NCBI RefSeq assembly: GCF_021731985.1
Contig: NZ_JAKFWH010000033.1
Span: 1-62,851 of the forward strand
Source: Nitrosomonas sp.
GTDB lineage: Bacteria > Pseudomonadota > Gammaproteobacteria > Burkholderiales > Nitrosomonadaceae
Reading direction: 5' to 3'
DNA length: 62,851 bases
Shown here: piece after piece, positions 26,632 through 36,600 of the stretch
Position numbering within the stretch: position 1 is the stretch's first letter
Layout of the letters: each line of letters starts with the position of its first letter
Program-made: the position numbers and the translations under genes
The notes under the pieces: generated by a model
What the model saw: the letters and a program-made list of their open reading frames with translations, nothing else
What the model was told of the DNA's origin: nothing
The model's database searches: none

Positions 26632-29427
26632 ATGAGTGCAACTGATTCAGAGAATAGTGTTGCTAACACTAAATTAGTGAATGATAAAGACTTACCATTG
26701 CGGGAAGATATTCGTTTCCTAGGACGTATGCTGGGCGATACGTTACGTGAGCAAGATGGAGATAGTGCTTTTGAGCTGGTCGAGAATATACGCCAGACTG
26801 CAATTCGTTTTCATCGGGACCAAGATCTAAAGGCGAGAGATGAGCTCGATGCAATACTCAACCAGTTGAGTGATAAAGACTCATTGCCCGTCGTCCGTGC
26901 ATTTAGTTATTTCTCATTACTTTCTAATATTGCTGAGGATGTTCATCACAACCGGCGCCGGCGCGCGCATCTTCGCGCGGGATCTCTGCCACAGGCTGGA
27001 AGTGTGGCATTAGCACTGGAACGCGTATTGGAAAGCAGGAAAGATATTACAGTCTTAGCGGACTTTTTTAACAAAGCAATGATATCCCCGGTTTTGACAG
27101 CGCATCCAACAGAAGTCCAGCGAAGAAGTATCCTGGATTGCCAATTAACCATTGAGCGTTTGCTGAAAGAACGTGCGCGGACTGAACTCACGCCCAATGA
27201 ATTGCGCCACAATGAGGAAGGCTTGCGCGCTACCATTCAGATATTGTGGCAGACCCGCATGTTACGTCCCACCCGCTTGTCTGTGTATGATGAAATTGAA
27301 AATGGCTTGGCGTATTACAGCTACACCTTTTTGACAGAGATCCCCTACATCTATGCCAAAATTGAAGACCTGCTCGAACGCCGCTTGGGTAAAGATGCTC
27401 CCTATGTCACATCGTTCTTGCGCATCGGTAGTTGGATTGGTGGTGACCGTGATGGCAATCCGTTTGTCACGCATGATGTCATGTTGCGGGCGGTGGAACG
27501 TCAATCGTCGGTGGCATTGGATTTTTATATTGATGCCGTGCAGAAAATCGGCCGTTCTATGAGTCTGACCGAGCAATTAGTGCAAGTCAGCGATGAAGTT
27601 AAACAACTGGCCGCTACCGCGCCGGATATTCCTAATCGGTCTGACGAACCGTACCGGCGGATTTTCCTCAGTATCGCCGCGCGCTTGGTTGCAACCGCGT
27701 ATCAATTAGGCCATCAAGTCACACAATACACGCCGACCGAAACCAGAGCGCCTTATGCCAGTAGCACTGAATTTTTGCACGACCTCAATGCCATCATCCA
27801 CTCGCTCAAACAGCATAAATCATCTTGGATAGCGCGTGGTGCATTACGTAATCTCAGCCGTGCCGTGGATGTATTTGGTTTCCATTTAGCACCGCTGGAT
27901 ATGCGCCAGCATAGCAAGATCCATGAACAGGTCGTCAGCGAATTATTCGAGCACGATACAGGGCGGAAAGGCTATGCGCAGCTGAGTGAAAAAGATCGTA
28001 CGGAGTGGCTGCTTAAAGAAATTAGTCAACCACGTTCGATACTGGCCTCGTACACTGATTTTTCCGAGCTGGCGCAATCCGAACTGCGAATTTTGCAATG
28101 CGCCGCCGAAATTCATCGCCGTTTTGGACGTGCAGCGATGTCGAATTACATCATTTCGATGACCACCGATATCATTAATGTGCTGGAAGTGGCATTTTTG
28201 TTACAGCAAGTCGGCCTATTGCAAGCCGGCGAAAACCCGCAACTTCATCTCAATATTATCCCACTATTTGAAACAATCTCGGATTTGCGTAGCTGTAGCG
28301 TTATTATGGATCAGTTATTTTCACTGCCCTATTATCGCAAATTGCTGAGTTCGCGTGCCAACGTACAAGAAGTCATGCTAGGTTACTCTGATAGCAACAA
28401 GGACGGGGGGTTTATCACGTCGAATTGGGAGATTTATAAAGCTGAAATTGAACTCACCAAAGTTTTTGCCAAGCACAAAGTTGAGTTACGCTTGTTTCAC
28501 GGCCGTGGCGGCACGGTGGGCCGGGGTGGCGGACCGAGTTATCAAAGTATCCTGGCTCAGCCGCCAGGAAGTGTTAATGGTCAAATACGCGTAACCGAGC
28601 AAGGCGAGGTGATCAGCAGTAAATATGCCGAACCTGAAATTGGGCGGCGGAACCTTGAAACATTGGCGGCGGCGACGATGGAAGCAACGCTGCTGAGTCA
28701 TGATTCAATCGGCACGAATTCGGATCGTTATTATTCGGCTATGGAGAAATTGGCATCCGTGTCTTTTGTAGCTTACCGTGACTTGGTGTATGAAACTCCC
28801 GGATTTAAGCAATTCTTTCTGGAATCAACGCCGATTCGCGAAATGGCGGGGCTGCATATTGGCAGCAGGCCGCCGTCACGTAAGAATTCCGATGCGATTG
28901 AAGATTTGCGTGCAATTCCTTGGGTATTTAGCTGGAGTTTGAGTCGGATGATGCTGCCGGGATGGTACGGATTTGGTCACGCAGTAGAAGCTTTTGTCAA
29001 TCATGAAGATCAGGATGGGCAGGGATTGGCATTATTGCAGGAGATGTATCGGGAATGGCCCTTTATGCAAACATTATTGTCGAACATGGACATGGTGTTG
29101 GCTAAGACAGATATGGGTATCGCATCCCGCTATGCGGAATTAGTCGAGGATGTGGCGTTGCGTGAGCAGATTTTTGGGCGTATCAAAGACGAATGGACAA
29201 GAAGTCAAAAATGGTTGTTTGCCGTGACCGGCCATACTGAGTTACTGCAAGACAATCCAACGCTAGCACGAAGTATCCGCAACAGAACCCCTTATATTGA
29301 TCCACTCAACCATTTACAGGTGGAACTGCTGCGCCGTTACCGGTCCGGTGAAGATAGTGAAGAAGTTAGGCGTTCCATCCACCTTACGATTAATGGTGTG
29401 ACCGCCGGGTTGCGCAATAGTGGTTAA
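26632..29427 (+). CDS. ppc: Phosphoenolpyruvate carboxylase
   Basis: A 931-aa enzyme that adds bicarbonate to phosphoenolpyruvate to make oxaloacetate. The catalytic blocks are intact: VLTAHPTEVQRRSI with the active histidine, SWIGGDRDGNPFV, GYSDSNKDGGFITSNW, FHGRGGTVGRGGGP, AIPWVFSWSLSRMMLPGWYG and the carboxyl NGVTAGLRNSG. Length is normal. In an autotrophic ammonia oxidiser it would refill the incomplete citric-acid cycle; that is inference from the presumed host. Confidence 0.97.
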   Translation: MSATDSENSVANTKLVNDKDLPLREDIRFLGRMLGDTLREQDGDSAFELVENIRQTAIRFHRDQDLKARDELDAILNQLSDKDSLPVVRAFSYFSLLSNIAEDVHHNRRRRAHLRAGSLPQAGSVALALERVLESRKDITVLADFFNKAMISPVLTAHPTEVQRRSILDCQLTIERLLKERARTELTPNELRHNEEGLRATIQILWQTRMLRPTRLSVYDEIENGLAYYSYTFLTEIPYIYAKIEDLLERRLGKDAPYVTSFLRIGSWIGGDRDGNPFVTHDVMLRAVERQSSVALDFYIDAVQKIGRSMSLTEQLVQVSDEVKQLAATAPDIPNRSDEPYRRIFLSIAARLVATAYQLGHQVTQYTPTETRAPYASSTEFLHDLNAIIHSLKQHKSSWIARGALRNLSRAVDVFGFHLAPLDMRQHSKIHEQVVSELFEHDTGRKGYAQLSEKDRTEWLLKEISQPRSILASYTDFSELAQSELRILQCAAEIHRRFGRAAMSNYIISMTTDIINVLEVAFLLQQVGLLQAGENPQLHLNIIPLFETISDLRSCSVIMDQLFSLPYYRKLLSSRANVQEVMLGYSDSNKDGGFITSNWEIYKAEIELTKVFAKHKVELRLFHGRGGTVGRGGGPSYQSILAQPPGSVNGQIRVTEQGEVISSKYAEPEIGRRNLETLAAATMEATLLSHDSIGTNSDRYYSAMEKLASVSFVAYRDLVYETPGFKQFFLESTPIREMAGLHIGSRPPSRKNSDAIEDLRAIPWVFSWSLSRMMLPGWYGFGHAVEAFVNHEDQDGQGLALLQEMYREWPFMQTLLSNMDMVLAKTDMGIASRYAELVEDVALREQIFGRIKDEWTRSQKWLFAVTGHTELLQDNPTLARSIRNRTPYIDPLNHLQVELLRRYRSGEDSEEVRRSIHLTINGVTAGLRNSG

Positions 29428-29472
29428 TAGGCAGGTCTTATTACTGAAATGCTTGAGCTGTAGGAGGCTTTC

Positions 29473-30777
29473 GTGCAAATAAAGCGAATCATATGTATCG
29501 TGTTGTTCAGTTTTTATTCTCAATGGGTATTGGCTTCACTGCCGATCCAGTACTGGCAGGCAGCCTCCGGGGCAAGAGTTTATTTTGTTGAAAATCACGA
29601 TTTGCCCATGCTGGATATCAATGTGGAGTTTGCTGCGGGTAGTGCCATGGATACAATCAGTAAATCAGGCTGCGCCAATCTGGTACAGCATTTGCTTAGT
29701 CTTGGCGCGGGCGGTCTATCTGAAGACCAAATTGCCACAGCGTTGGCCGATGTTGGCGCGCAACTAAAAAATAATTTCGACCGCGATCGTGCGGGATTAG
29801 CTTTGCGTACTTTGAGCAGTGAGCGGGAGCGCAAGCAAGCACTTGATGTATTTGCACGCATTATTCAGTCCCCGGAATTCTCTCAGGAAATATTGTTGCG
29901 TGAAAAGGCAAGAATAGTTTCGAGCATTAAAGAATCGAGCACCAAGCCAGACTACATTGGCGAGCGTGAATTGATGAAAATGCTCTATAGCAGTCACCCT
30001 TACGGATTCAATGAGCAGGGAGAAATTGATACGCTGAATAGGTTGCAGCGGGACGATTTGCTTACTTTCTATCGCTCTTATTATGTTACCGGGAACGCAG
30101 TAATAACAATCATTGGCGATGTGACTCGGCTTGAAGCTGCAGCAATTGCGGAACAATTAACTGGTAATCTATCTTCCAGTGGACAGAAAAATGAAATACC
30201 GGCAGTATCAATACCCGTCGCAGGAATAAAAAGAATTCCGCACCCGGCAACACAAAGCCACATCCAATTGGCCTTTCCGGGCTTGCGTCGAAGTGATCCG
30301 GATTATTTTCCCCTATTAGTCGGAAATCATATCCTGGGCGGCGGAGGGTTCATTTCACGTCTGATGGAAGAAGTTCGTCAGCAACGCGGTTTGGCTTATA
30401 GCGTTTACAGCTTCTTTTCTCCCTATAAAGAACAAGGGCCTTTTCAAATAGGTTTGCAGACAAAAAAGGAACAGTCGGAAGAGGCGCTGGCATTAACGCA
30501 GAAAGTGCTTAAAGATTTTGTTGCAAGTGGTCCAACAGAGGAAGAATTGCTGGCTGCCAAACAAAATATTATCGGCGGTTTCCCGCTTCGCATAGATAGT
30601 AATAGCAAAATATTGAGCTATCTTTCCATGATCGGCTTTTATAATTTACCACTGACTTATTTAACGGATTATCTGGTAGCTGTTGAAGCAGTAACAACCG
30701 AGCAAATCCGGCAAGCATTCCAGCGACGAATTCAACCGGACGGCATGGTTACTGTTGTCGTGGGAGCAATTGAGTAA
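29473..30777 (+). CDS. M16-family peptidase homologue lacking the zinc-binding motif
   Basis: A 434-aa exported protein that starts at GTG 29473 (AGGAGG site upstream) with a signal peptide ending near WVLAS. The M16 fold is clear: FVENHDLPMLDINVEFAAGS, LLTFYRSYYVTGNAVITIIGD and LPLLVG-like PLLVGNHILGGGGFISRLME. The position where active members have HxxEH reads NLVQHLLSLGAGG, so the second histidine and the catalytic glutamate are missing. Such proteins normally pair with an active M16 subunit encoded next to them, but here the upstream neighbour is ppc. It could have a distant partner or a chaperone-like role. Confidence 0.87.
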   Translation: MQIKRIICIVLFSFYSQWVLASLPIQYWQAASGARVYFVENHDLPMLDINVEFAAGSAMDTISKSGCANLVQHLLSLGAGGLSEDQIATALADVGAQLKNNFDRDRAGLALRTLSSERERKQALDVFARIIQSPEFSQEILLREKARIVSSIKESSTKPDYIGERELMKMLYSSHPYGFNEQGEIDTLNRLQRDDLLTFYRSYYVTGNAVITIIGDVTRLEAAAIAEQLTGNLSSSGQKNEIPAVSIPVAGIKRIPHPATQSHIQLAFPGLRRSDPDYFPLLVGNHILGGGGFISRLMEEVRQQRGLAYSVYSFFSPYKEQGPFQIGLQTKKEQSEEALALTQKVLKDFVASGPTEEELLAAKQNIIGGFPLRIDSNSKILSYLSMIGFYNLPLTYLTDYLVAVEAVTTEQIRQAFQRRIQPDGMVTVVVGAIE

Positions 30778-30788
30778 ACGCTTGGCCC

Positions 30789-31343
30789 ATGGCTTTAGTT
30801 AGAGGAAAAGTCCGTATCATTGGTGGTCAGTGGCGCAGCCGTTTGCTGACTTTTCCAGCAAATCCGGATTTAAGACCCACCTCCGATAGAATACGTGAAA
30901 CCGTATTTAATTGGCTGGGACAGGATTTAACCGGCATGAGTTGTCTTGATTTGTTTGCTGGAAGTGGTGCATTGGGTTTTGAAGCTGCGTCTCGCGGCGC
31001 ATCACAAGTGGTTATGGTCGATGCAGATACTAAAATTTATAATGCATTGCATGAAAATAAGGAAAAATTGCAAGCTACGCAAGTCGAACTGAAAATAATG
31101 AACGCGTTAAATTTTTTGAATTCTGATGTGCGGAAATTTGATGTTATTTTTCTTGATCCGCCTTATCGTCTTGAACTGTTATCAAAATTGTTGCCGCTAC
31201 TGCCATCACATCTGGGAAAAGGCGGGCTGGTTTACACTGAAACTAAAGGCGCTTGGATCGCGGATAAACCATGGCGTGTAAAACGTAGCGCAAAAGCTGG
31301 CACCGTATCCTATCAGCTTCTGGAGTTAGAATTGAATGGATAA
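30789..31343 (+). CDS. rsmD: 16S rRNA (guanine-966-N2)-methyltransferase RsmD
   Basis: A 184-aa SAM-dependent methyltransferase with the family opening [16 protein letters not shown], then [15 protein letters not shown]. The SAM-binding motif is [19 protein letters not shown] and the catalytic motif IFLDPPYRL. It follows the M16 gene by 11 bp and overlaps coaD by 8 bp. The rsmD-coaD order is widespread. Confidence 0.95.
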   Translation: MALVRGKVRIIGGQWRSRLLTFPANPDLRPTSDRIRETVFNWLGQDLTGMSCLDLFAGSGALGFEAASRGASQVVMVDADTKIYNALHENKEKLQATQVELKIMNALNFLNSDVRKFDVIFLDPPYRLELLSKLLPLLPSHLGKGGLVYTETKGAWIADKPWRVKRSAKAGTVSYQLLELELNG

Positions 31344-31815
31344 AGTGATCTATCCTGGTACGTTTGACCCAATAACGCGCGGGCACGAAGATCTCGTCCG
31401 GCGTGCTTCGCGTTTGTTTGATCAAGTCATCGTAGCGATAGCCGTAAGCAGCAGTAAGAAACCATTTTTTACTTTGGAAGAAAGAGTAGAAATGGCACAC
31501 GAAGTATTGTCAGACTGTCCGAATGTCAAAATTATGGCATTTTCTGGTTTATTGATGAATTTCTTGCAGCAACAAAACACGCGAATAATTTTGCGCGGTT
31601 TGCGTGCCGCTTCAGACTTTGAATATGAGTTCCAGATGGCAGGGATGAATCGTAGTATGTATCCCGATGTGGAAACTTTATTCATGACGCCATCAGAACA
31701 ATATATGTTTATTTCAGCAACCATTGTGCGTGAGATTGCCTCATTGGGTGGGAATGCGGATGCATTTGTACACCCGCTGGTAGCAAAAAAACTACGCGGA
31801 AAAATAAAAAAATAG
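31336..31815 (+). CDS. coaD: Phosphopantetheine adenylyltransferase
   Basis: A 159-aa nucleotidyltransferase that transfers AMP from ATP to phosphopantetheine. The ATP-binding HxGH-type motif appears as [36 protein letters not shown] and the carboxyl [15 protein letters not shown] complete the family pattern. It overlaps rsmD by 8 bp and is followed 15 bp later by a ferredoxin gene. Confidence 0.96.
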   Translation: MDKVIYPGTFDPITRGHEDLVRRASRLFDQVIVAIAVSSSKKPFFTLEERVEMAHEVLSDCPNVKIMAFSGLLMNFLQQQNTRIILRGLRAASDFEYEFQMAGMNRSMYPDVETLFMTPSEQYMFISATIVREIASLGGNADAFVHPLVAKKLRGKIKK

Positions 31816-31818
31816 TAG

Positions 31819-32082
<264 letters not shown>

Positions 32083-32280
32083 CCTATATCCGGCGGAATA
32101 AGCAGGAACCGCACCACGCTTCTACACGAAATCAGACCGTTTTCTCCGCTTAATCGTCAACGCATTACTGCGCATATTGGTTTAATCTTCGCATGAGCAT
32201 TTTGGTTTTGCTTACGAAGCGTTCGTTCCGATGGAATCTGAGCACAAGCTAGAAAATAGTTATTCCATCGCCAAAATCAG

Positions 32281-33192
32281 ATGTTCCCACCGCACTATCC
32301 AATTAAATTAAGACCAGCGCTAATTGATATTTTCTTGACTGAGACTCAAATGGATCCTCGCACAATAGCCACGAATGTTCGCTCAATTTTCTCCTTACCG
32401 GATGTTGTGGTTCGCATAAACGATTTAATTGATTCAGGGGAAGCGTCTAATTATGAATTGGAGCAGGTGATTTCAAGTGATCCGGCATTAACAGCAAAAT
32501 TATTGAAGTTCGCGAACAGCACTTACTTTGGTTTTTCTGGCAAAGTAGAAACTATTTTAAAAGCAATCTCCATAATTGGGCATAAAGAACTGCGTAATCT
32601 AGTCTTAGCATCATCAGTGACGTCTACATTTAAAGGTATCTCATCTGATCTGGTCGACATGGATACATTTTGGAATCACAGTATCACTTGTGGTGTAACT
32701 GCGCGTTTACTCGCCTCGAGTGTTGATAGTAGAGAACGTTTCTTCATCGCTGGATTGTTGCATGGTGTTGGGAGACTAATCCTCTTCAGCCAGTACCCGG
32801 AAGAATCTGCAAAAGTATTGAGTTGTATGAACCAAGGTGAAGACGCTGTAATCCATGCAGAGCGTAAGATTTTTGGTTTTACTCACGCGCAATTAGGCGC
32901 TGAGCTTCTGAATCAATGGAAATTACCCCCTAATATCTGGAAAATAGTTGAACACCAATTCGATCCCATGAAGGATGCAGAATATGAATATGATGCCAGC
33001 ACGCTGTGCGCAGCTATCAATATTGCTAACTATATTCAGCCCTGTACTAATCAGAAAATAAATCACGAAGAAACAATACCTGACCGTGCACTCAAAACAT
33101 GGAGCTACCTTGGCTTGTCAGTTGAAATTATTGAATCAGTGATGACAGTGGCTAAATTACAAGTTATAGAAGTATTCAATGCCATACGGTAG
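32281..33192 (+). CDS. HDOD-domain signalling protein
   Basis: A 303-aa protein with an HDOD domain over about 30-235. Blocks include LEQVISSDPALTAKLLKFAN, KAISIIGHKELRNLVLASSV, FFIAGLLHGVGRLILF and AQLGAELLNQWKLPPNIWKI. These domains are HD-like but generally lack the metal ligands, and they serve in regulation of cell-cycle, motility or nucleotide signalling. ATG 32350 (MDPRTIATNVRSIF) is an alternative start that matches the family better. It stands alone, with an intergenic gap of about 200 bp upstream and an eroded IS downstream. Confidence 0.85.
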   Translation: MFPPHYPIKLRPALIDIFLTETQMDPRTIATNVRSIFSLPDVVVRINDLIDSGEASNYELEQVISSDPALTAKLLKFANSTYFGFSGKVETILKAISIIGHKELRNLVLASSVTSTFKGISSDLVDMDTFWNHSITCGVTARLLASSVDSRERFFIAGLLHGVGRLILFSQYPEESAKVLSCMNQGEDAVIHAERKIFGFTHAQLGAELLNQWKLPPNIWKIVEHQFDPMKDAEYEYDASTLCAAINIANYIQPCTNQKINHEETIPDRALKTWSYLGLSVEIIESVMTVAKLQVIEVFNAIR

Positions 33193-33253
33193 GCATCAAG
33201 AAATCACGCAACAGGCATATTATCGATGCGTATTATTGTCTTCGCACATTGCT

Positions 33254-33618
33254 GAGTAAATAGAGCCTGCTAAAAAAGTATAAATAGATGATTTAATTTA
33301 ATGATATTAAATATTTTTGTAAAATAGTGCGCGTAAATATTTGAACTAACACCAAAAACCGTGCACTATGATTCGTTACATCAACCAAAAAACCGCCCTT
33401 CGAAGGATTTGATACACTGCCGGGCATGATTCTTGATCCCACTAATCGCTGGGTAAAACTGAGGAATCTTGCTGCCAAAATGGCATTGTGGGTGACAAAA
33501 AGGAGCATGCTCAGAGAAATTCGGTTTGCGCGTGCCTGCCAATTCATCTCAAACCGGAATCTTTACTTGGCAGCGCACAACTGATCGCTGAATTTCTGAG
33601 TAAGCTCTATTTATCCTC
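33254..33618 (+). mobile_element. Eroded IS5-like element with transposase amino-terminal remnant
   Basis: From ATG 33368 the sequence reads MIRYINQKTAL. One base out of frame it continues as FEGFDTLPGMILDPTNRWVK, a typical opening of IS5-group transposases. A further frame gives GDKKEHAQRNSVC, matching the next conserved stretch. The catalytic domain is lost. Imperfect terminal repeats are visible: GAGTAAATAGAGC at 33254-33266 and the complement of GAGGATAAATAGAGC at 33604-33618. It is dead DNA filling the gap between the HDOD gene and the ChpA gene. Confidence 0.65.
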
Positions 33619-33698
33619 AGGCCAGCGAAGGACTCTAACTTAATTCGTATTGCTTACCCCGGCTCCCCGGTGATTAAGGGGGCGTCCATACCATCTTC

Positions 33699-36600
33699 TT
33701 ATTTTCTTATCAACTCAGACAAATGATTGAGCAATTCTTCCTCTTTATAAGGCTTACCAAGAAATATATTAACCCCCAGATCCTGGGCAATTTTCCGGTG
33801 TTTTTCCGCGGTTCGTGAGGAAATGATGATCATTGGGATAAGAGCCGTTTCCGGGTTCGCGCGTACCCATTCAATCAATTCAAAACCATTCATTTTAGGC
33901 ATTTCCAGATCGATCAGCATGACATCCGGAATACTGTCCTGAAGGATTTCAATTGCTTCCTTGCCATTCTTAGCAATCAACACATCACAACCTTCACGTT
34001 CCAGCAGGCGGCAGGTCACTTTGCGCACCGTCAATGAATCATCCACCACCATGATGGCGGGTGCCTTGATGGGTTTCTTCTTAGCGAAAGCCGTTAATTC
34101 GGCTAGCGGTGTACTGAGCACTTTCTGAACATCGTTACGCTGTATCAGTTTCACCGGATTCAGGATCAAAATAACTTCGCCATCGCCGGTAATCGTAGCG
34201 CCTTCAACACCGGGCGCATGTGCAAGCTGTGAACCGATGTTCTTGACCACTACTTCGGTGTTACCGATCAGATCATCAACATGCACGGCAAGATATTGTG
34301 TGCCGCTGCGCAGGAATAATACTTGGCTATGCTTGGTGATTTCAGGAATATGATCTGCTTGACTCAATAAATGCGACAGATGGGAAAACAAGTATTTTTT
34401 CCCATTAAACTCGATCTGCCGATCCTGATAGATCGTTTTAAGCGTATCGGGATCGAATTCCCGGTTTTGTTCGACAATAAAAGCAGGGATCGCATAGATT
34501 TGTTTCCCGGCGCGGACCATGAATGTTTGTGCAACGGATAGTGTGAGCGGCAAATAAATCGTGAACGTTGTTCCCTGGTTGGGAGCAGATTGGACGCTGA
34601 TGCGGCCACCGAGCATCGAAATCTCATTTTTGACGATATCCAGGCCGATTCCGCGACCGGCAATTCCGGTGATGGCGTCAGTTGTCGATAAGCCTTGGAT
34701 GAAGATCAACGACATCACTTTGTCATCATCCAATATTTCATTTTCCTGCATCAAGCCAAGCTGTTGTGCTTCTTCACGAATGCGCGGCAAATTCAGACCG
34801 CGGCCATCGTCACTCAGCGTGATAATCACTTCGTTGCCTTCTTGGCGCACGTGGATAGTAACTTGCCCTGTTTCAGGCTTGCCTGCTTGTTGCCTTAATA
34901 GTGGTTCTTCGATGCCGTGGGCTATCGCATTACGCAACAAATGTTCCAGAGGGGGATTAATCTTCTCTAATACACTGCGATCAATTTCAACTTCCGCACC
35001 CTGAATTTCCAGGTTGGCTTTCTTACCCACATCTTCCGCCACTTGCCGGGCGATACGATAATAGCGTTCGGCATAATTACCAAAAGGTATCGTGCGGATT
35101 TGCAGCAAGGATTGCTGGAGCTGGCGGTTAATCACGGATTGCTGCACGACCGCTTCTTCAGCGACCGTTTGTGTTGCCCGCAAGCTTTTTTGCACGGTAA
35201 TAATGTCATCGACACTTTCTGCCATCAGCCGCGTCAGTTCCTGGAAGCGGGAGAATCGATCAAATTCGAGCGGATCAAACGCAGGCTCGCTTTCATGCCG
35301 CTGTGCAAGGTGCGATTGCATTTGCGTTTCCGCCTGAATCTCCACTTCGCGCAACTGGTCGTGCAAGCGGTGCGTACTTTCAGTCAGATCCTGTAGCGAT
35401 TGTTTAAAATTGTTGAGTTGTGCTTCAATTTTGGAGCGCAAAATGCTGGCTTCTCCGGAATCATTAATCAGGCGATCAATCAACTCGGAGTTAATACGCA
35501 AAATGGTTTTTGACTGAAGCAATTCGGTTTTTTCGGGCATAACACCTATGGGTTCAATCCTCTCTGTAACTGCATCCGCAGCGGCCTGATTTTCCAGGAG
35601 TGGCAGCACCTCAATACGTTGAAGCTGTTCAATCTTACCGCTGATGGCATCAAATTCACTTTCGAGCTGGTCCAGCGCGGCGTCGGAAATATTGCGCGAA
35701 AGAAAAGCTGCTTCCACATGACTTTCCATCGCATGGATCAATTCACCAAGCTGCAACGCTCCCGTCATGCGGGCACTGCCTTTCAAGGTATGCAACAATC
35801 GCAGTAGCGCATGATGAATATCTTCGTCTTGCGGCAGCATGCGCCAGGCGCGCAATTTACCGCCCATTTGCGGAATAATGCCTTGCGTTTCTTCAAGAAA
35901 CACCGGAAGCAGCTCAAGATTGATCTGATCAACTGCTTCGGCGGCAAACGGCACAGGCTGTACCGGCTTAGTTTTTGTTCCGCTTGATGAGGAATCCGGG
36001 AATACGGCTGGCTCTTCCGTTTCGGCTTCAAACGAGGCATCTATGTCAACAAGACTGTTAGCCTTTGCTGCGGGTTCCACCTGTGCCTCGATGGCTTTTT
36101 CACTGGTTAATAGTGCTTTTGCTAAAAGCAACAATTCACCGGCATCAACCGCTGTTGCGCCCTGTTCGCGCAGATTCCTGCACCACTCGCCATAGGCCTG
36201 ATGCGTGCGCGTGATTAACCTTACTAATGGATCGGAAACCGATCTTTTTTCAGTCAGCCAATGACTCAGAACTTGTTCCAAGCGCCAGGCCACTTCACTC
36301 ATCTTCTCCAGCTTGACCATGCGGCCACTGCCTTTGAGTGTATGGAATCCACGCTGCAAAGCAGTGAGAGACTCACGATCGGCTGCATCGATCCGGCACT
36401 TCTGCAATTCACTGGCTATACTGGCCAGCACTTCATCCGCTTCTTCCAGGAAAATAGCGAGCAATTCCAAATCGACACTGGTACTTGCCGCTTTAACGGC
36501 TGTTTTATCCGGCTTTGCCACGACGGTAGGTACCGAAGCAGCCGTTTGCGCCGGTAACGGTGTGCTTGCGGCAATCGATGCGACCTGGAATAACTTGATC

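Noticed and set aside
27262..27576. Antisense ORFs inside ppc
   Set aside because: They follow from codon usage in a highly conserved enzyme gene and do not indicate a separate gene.
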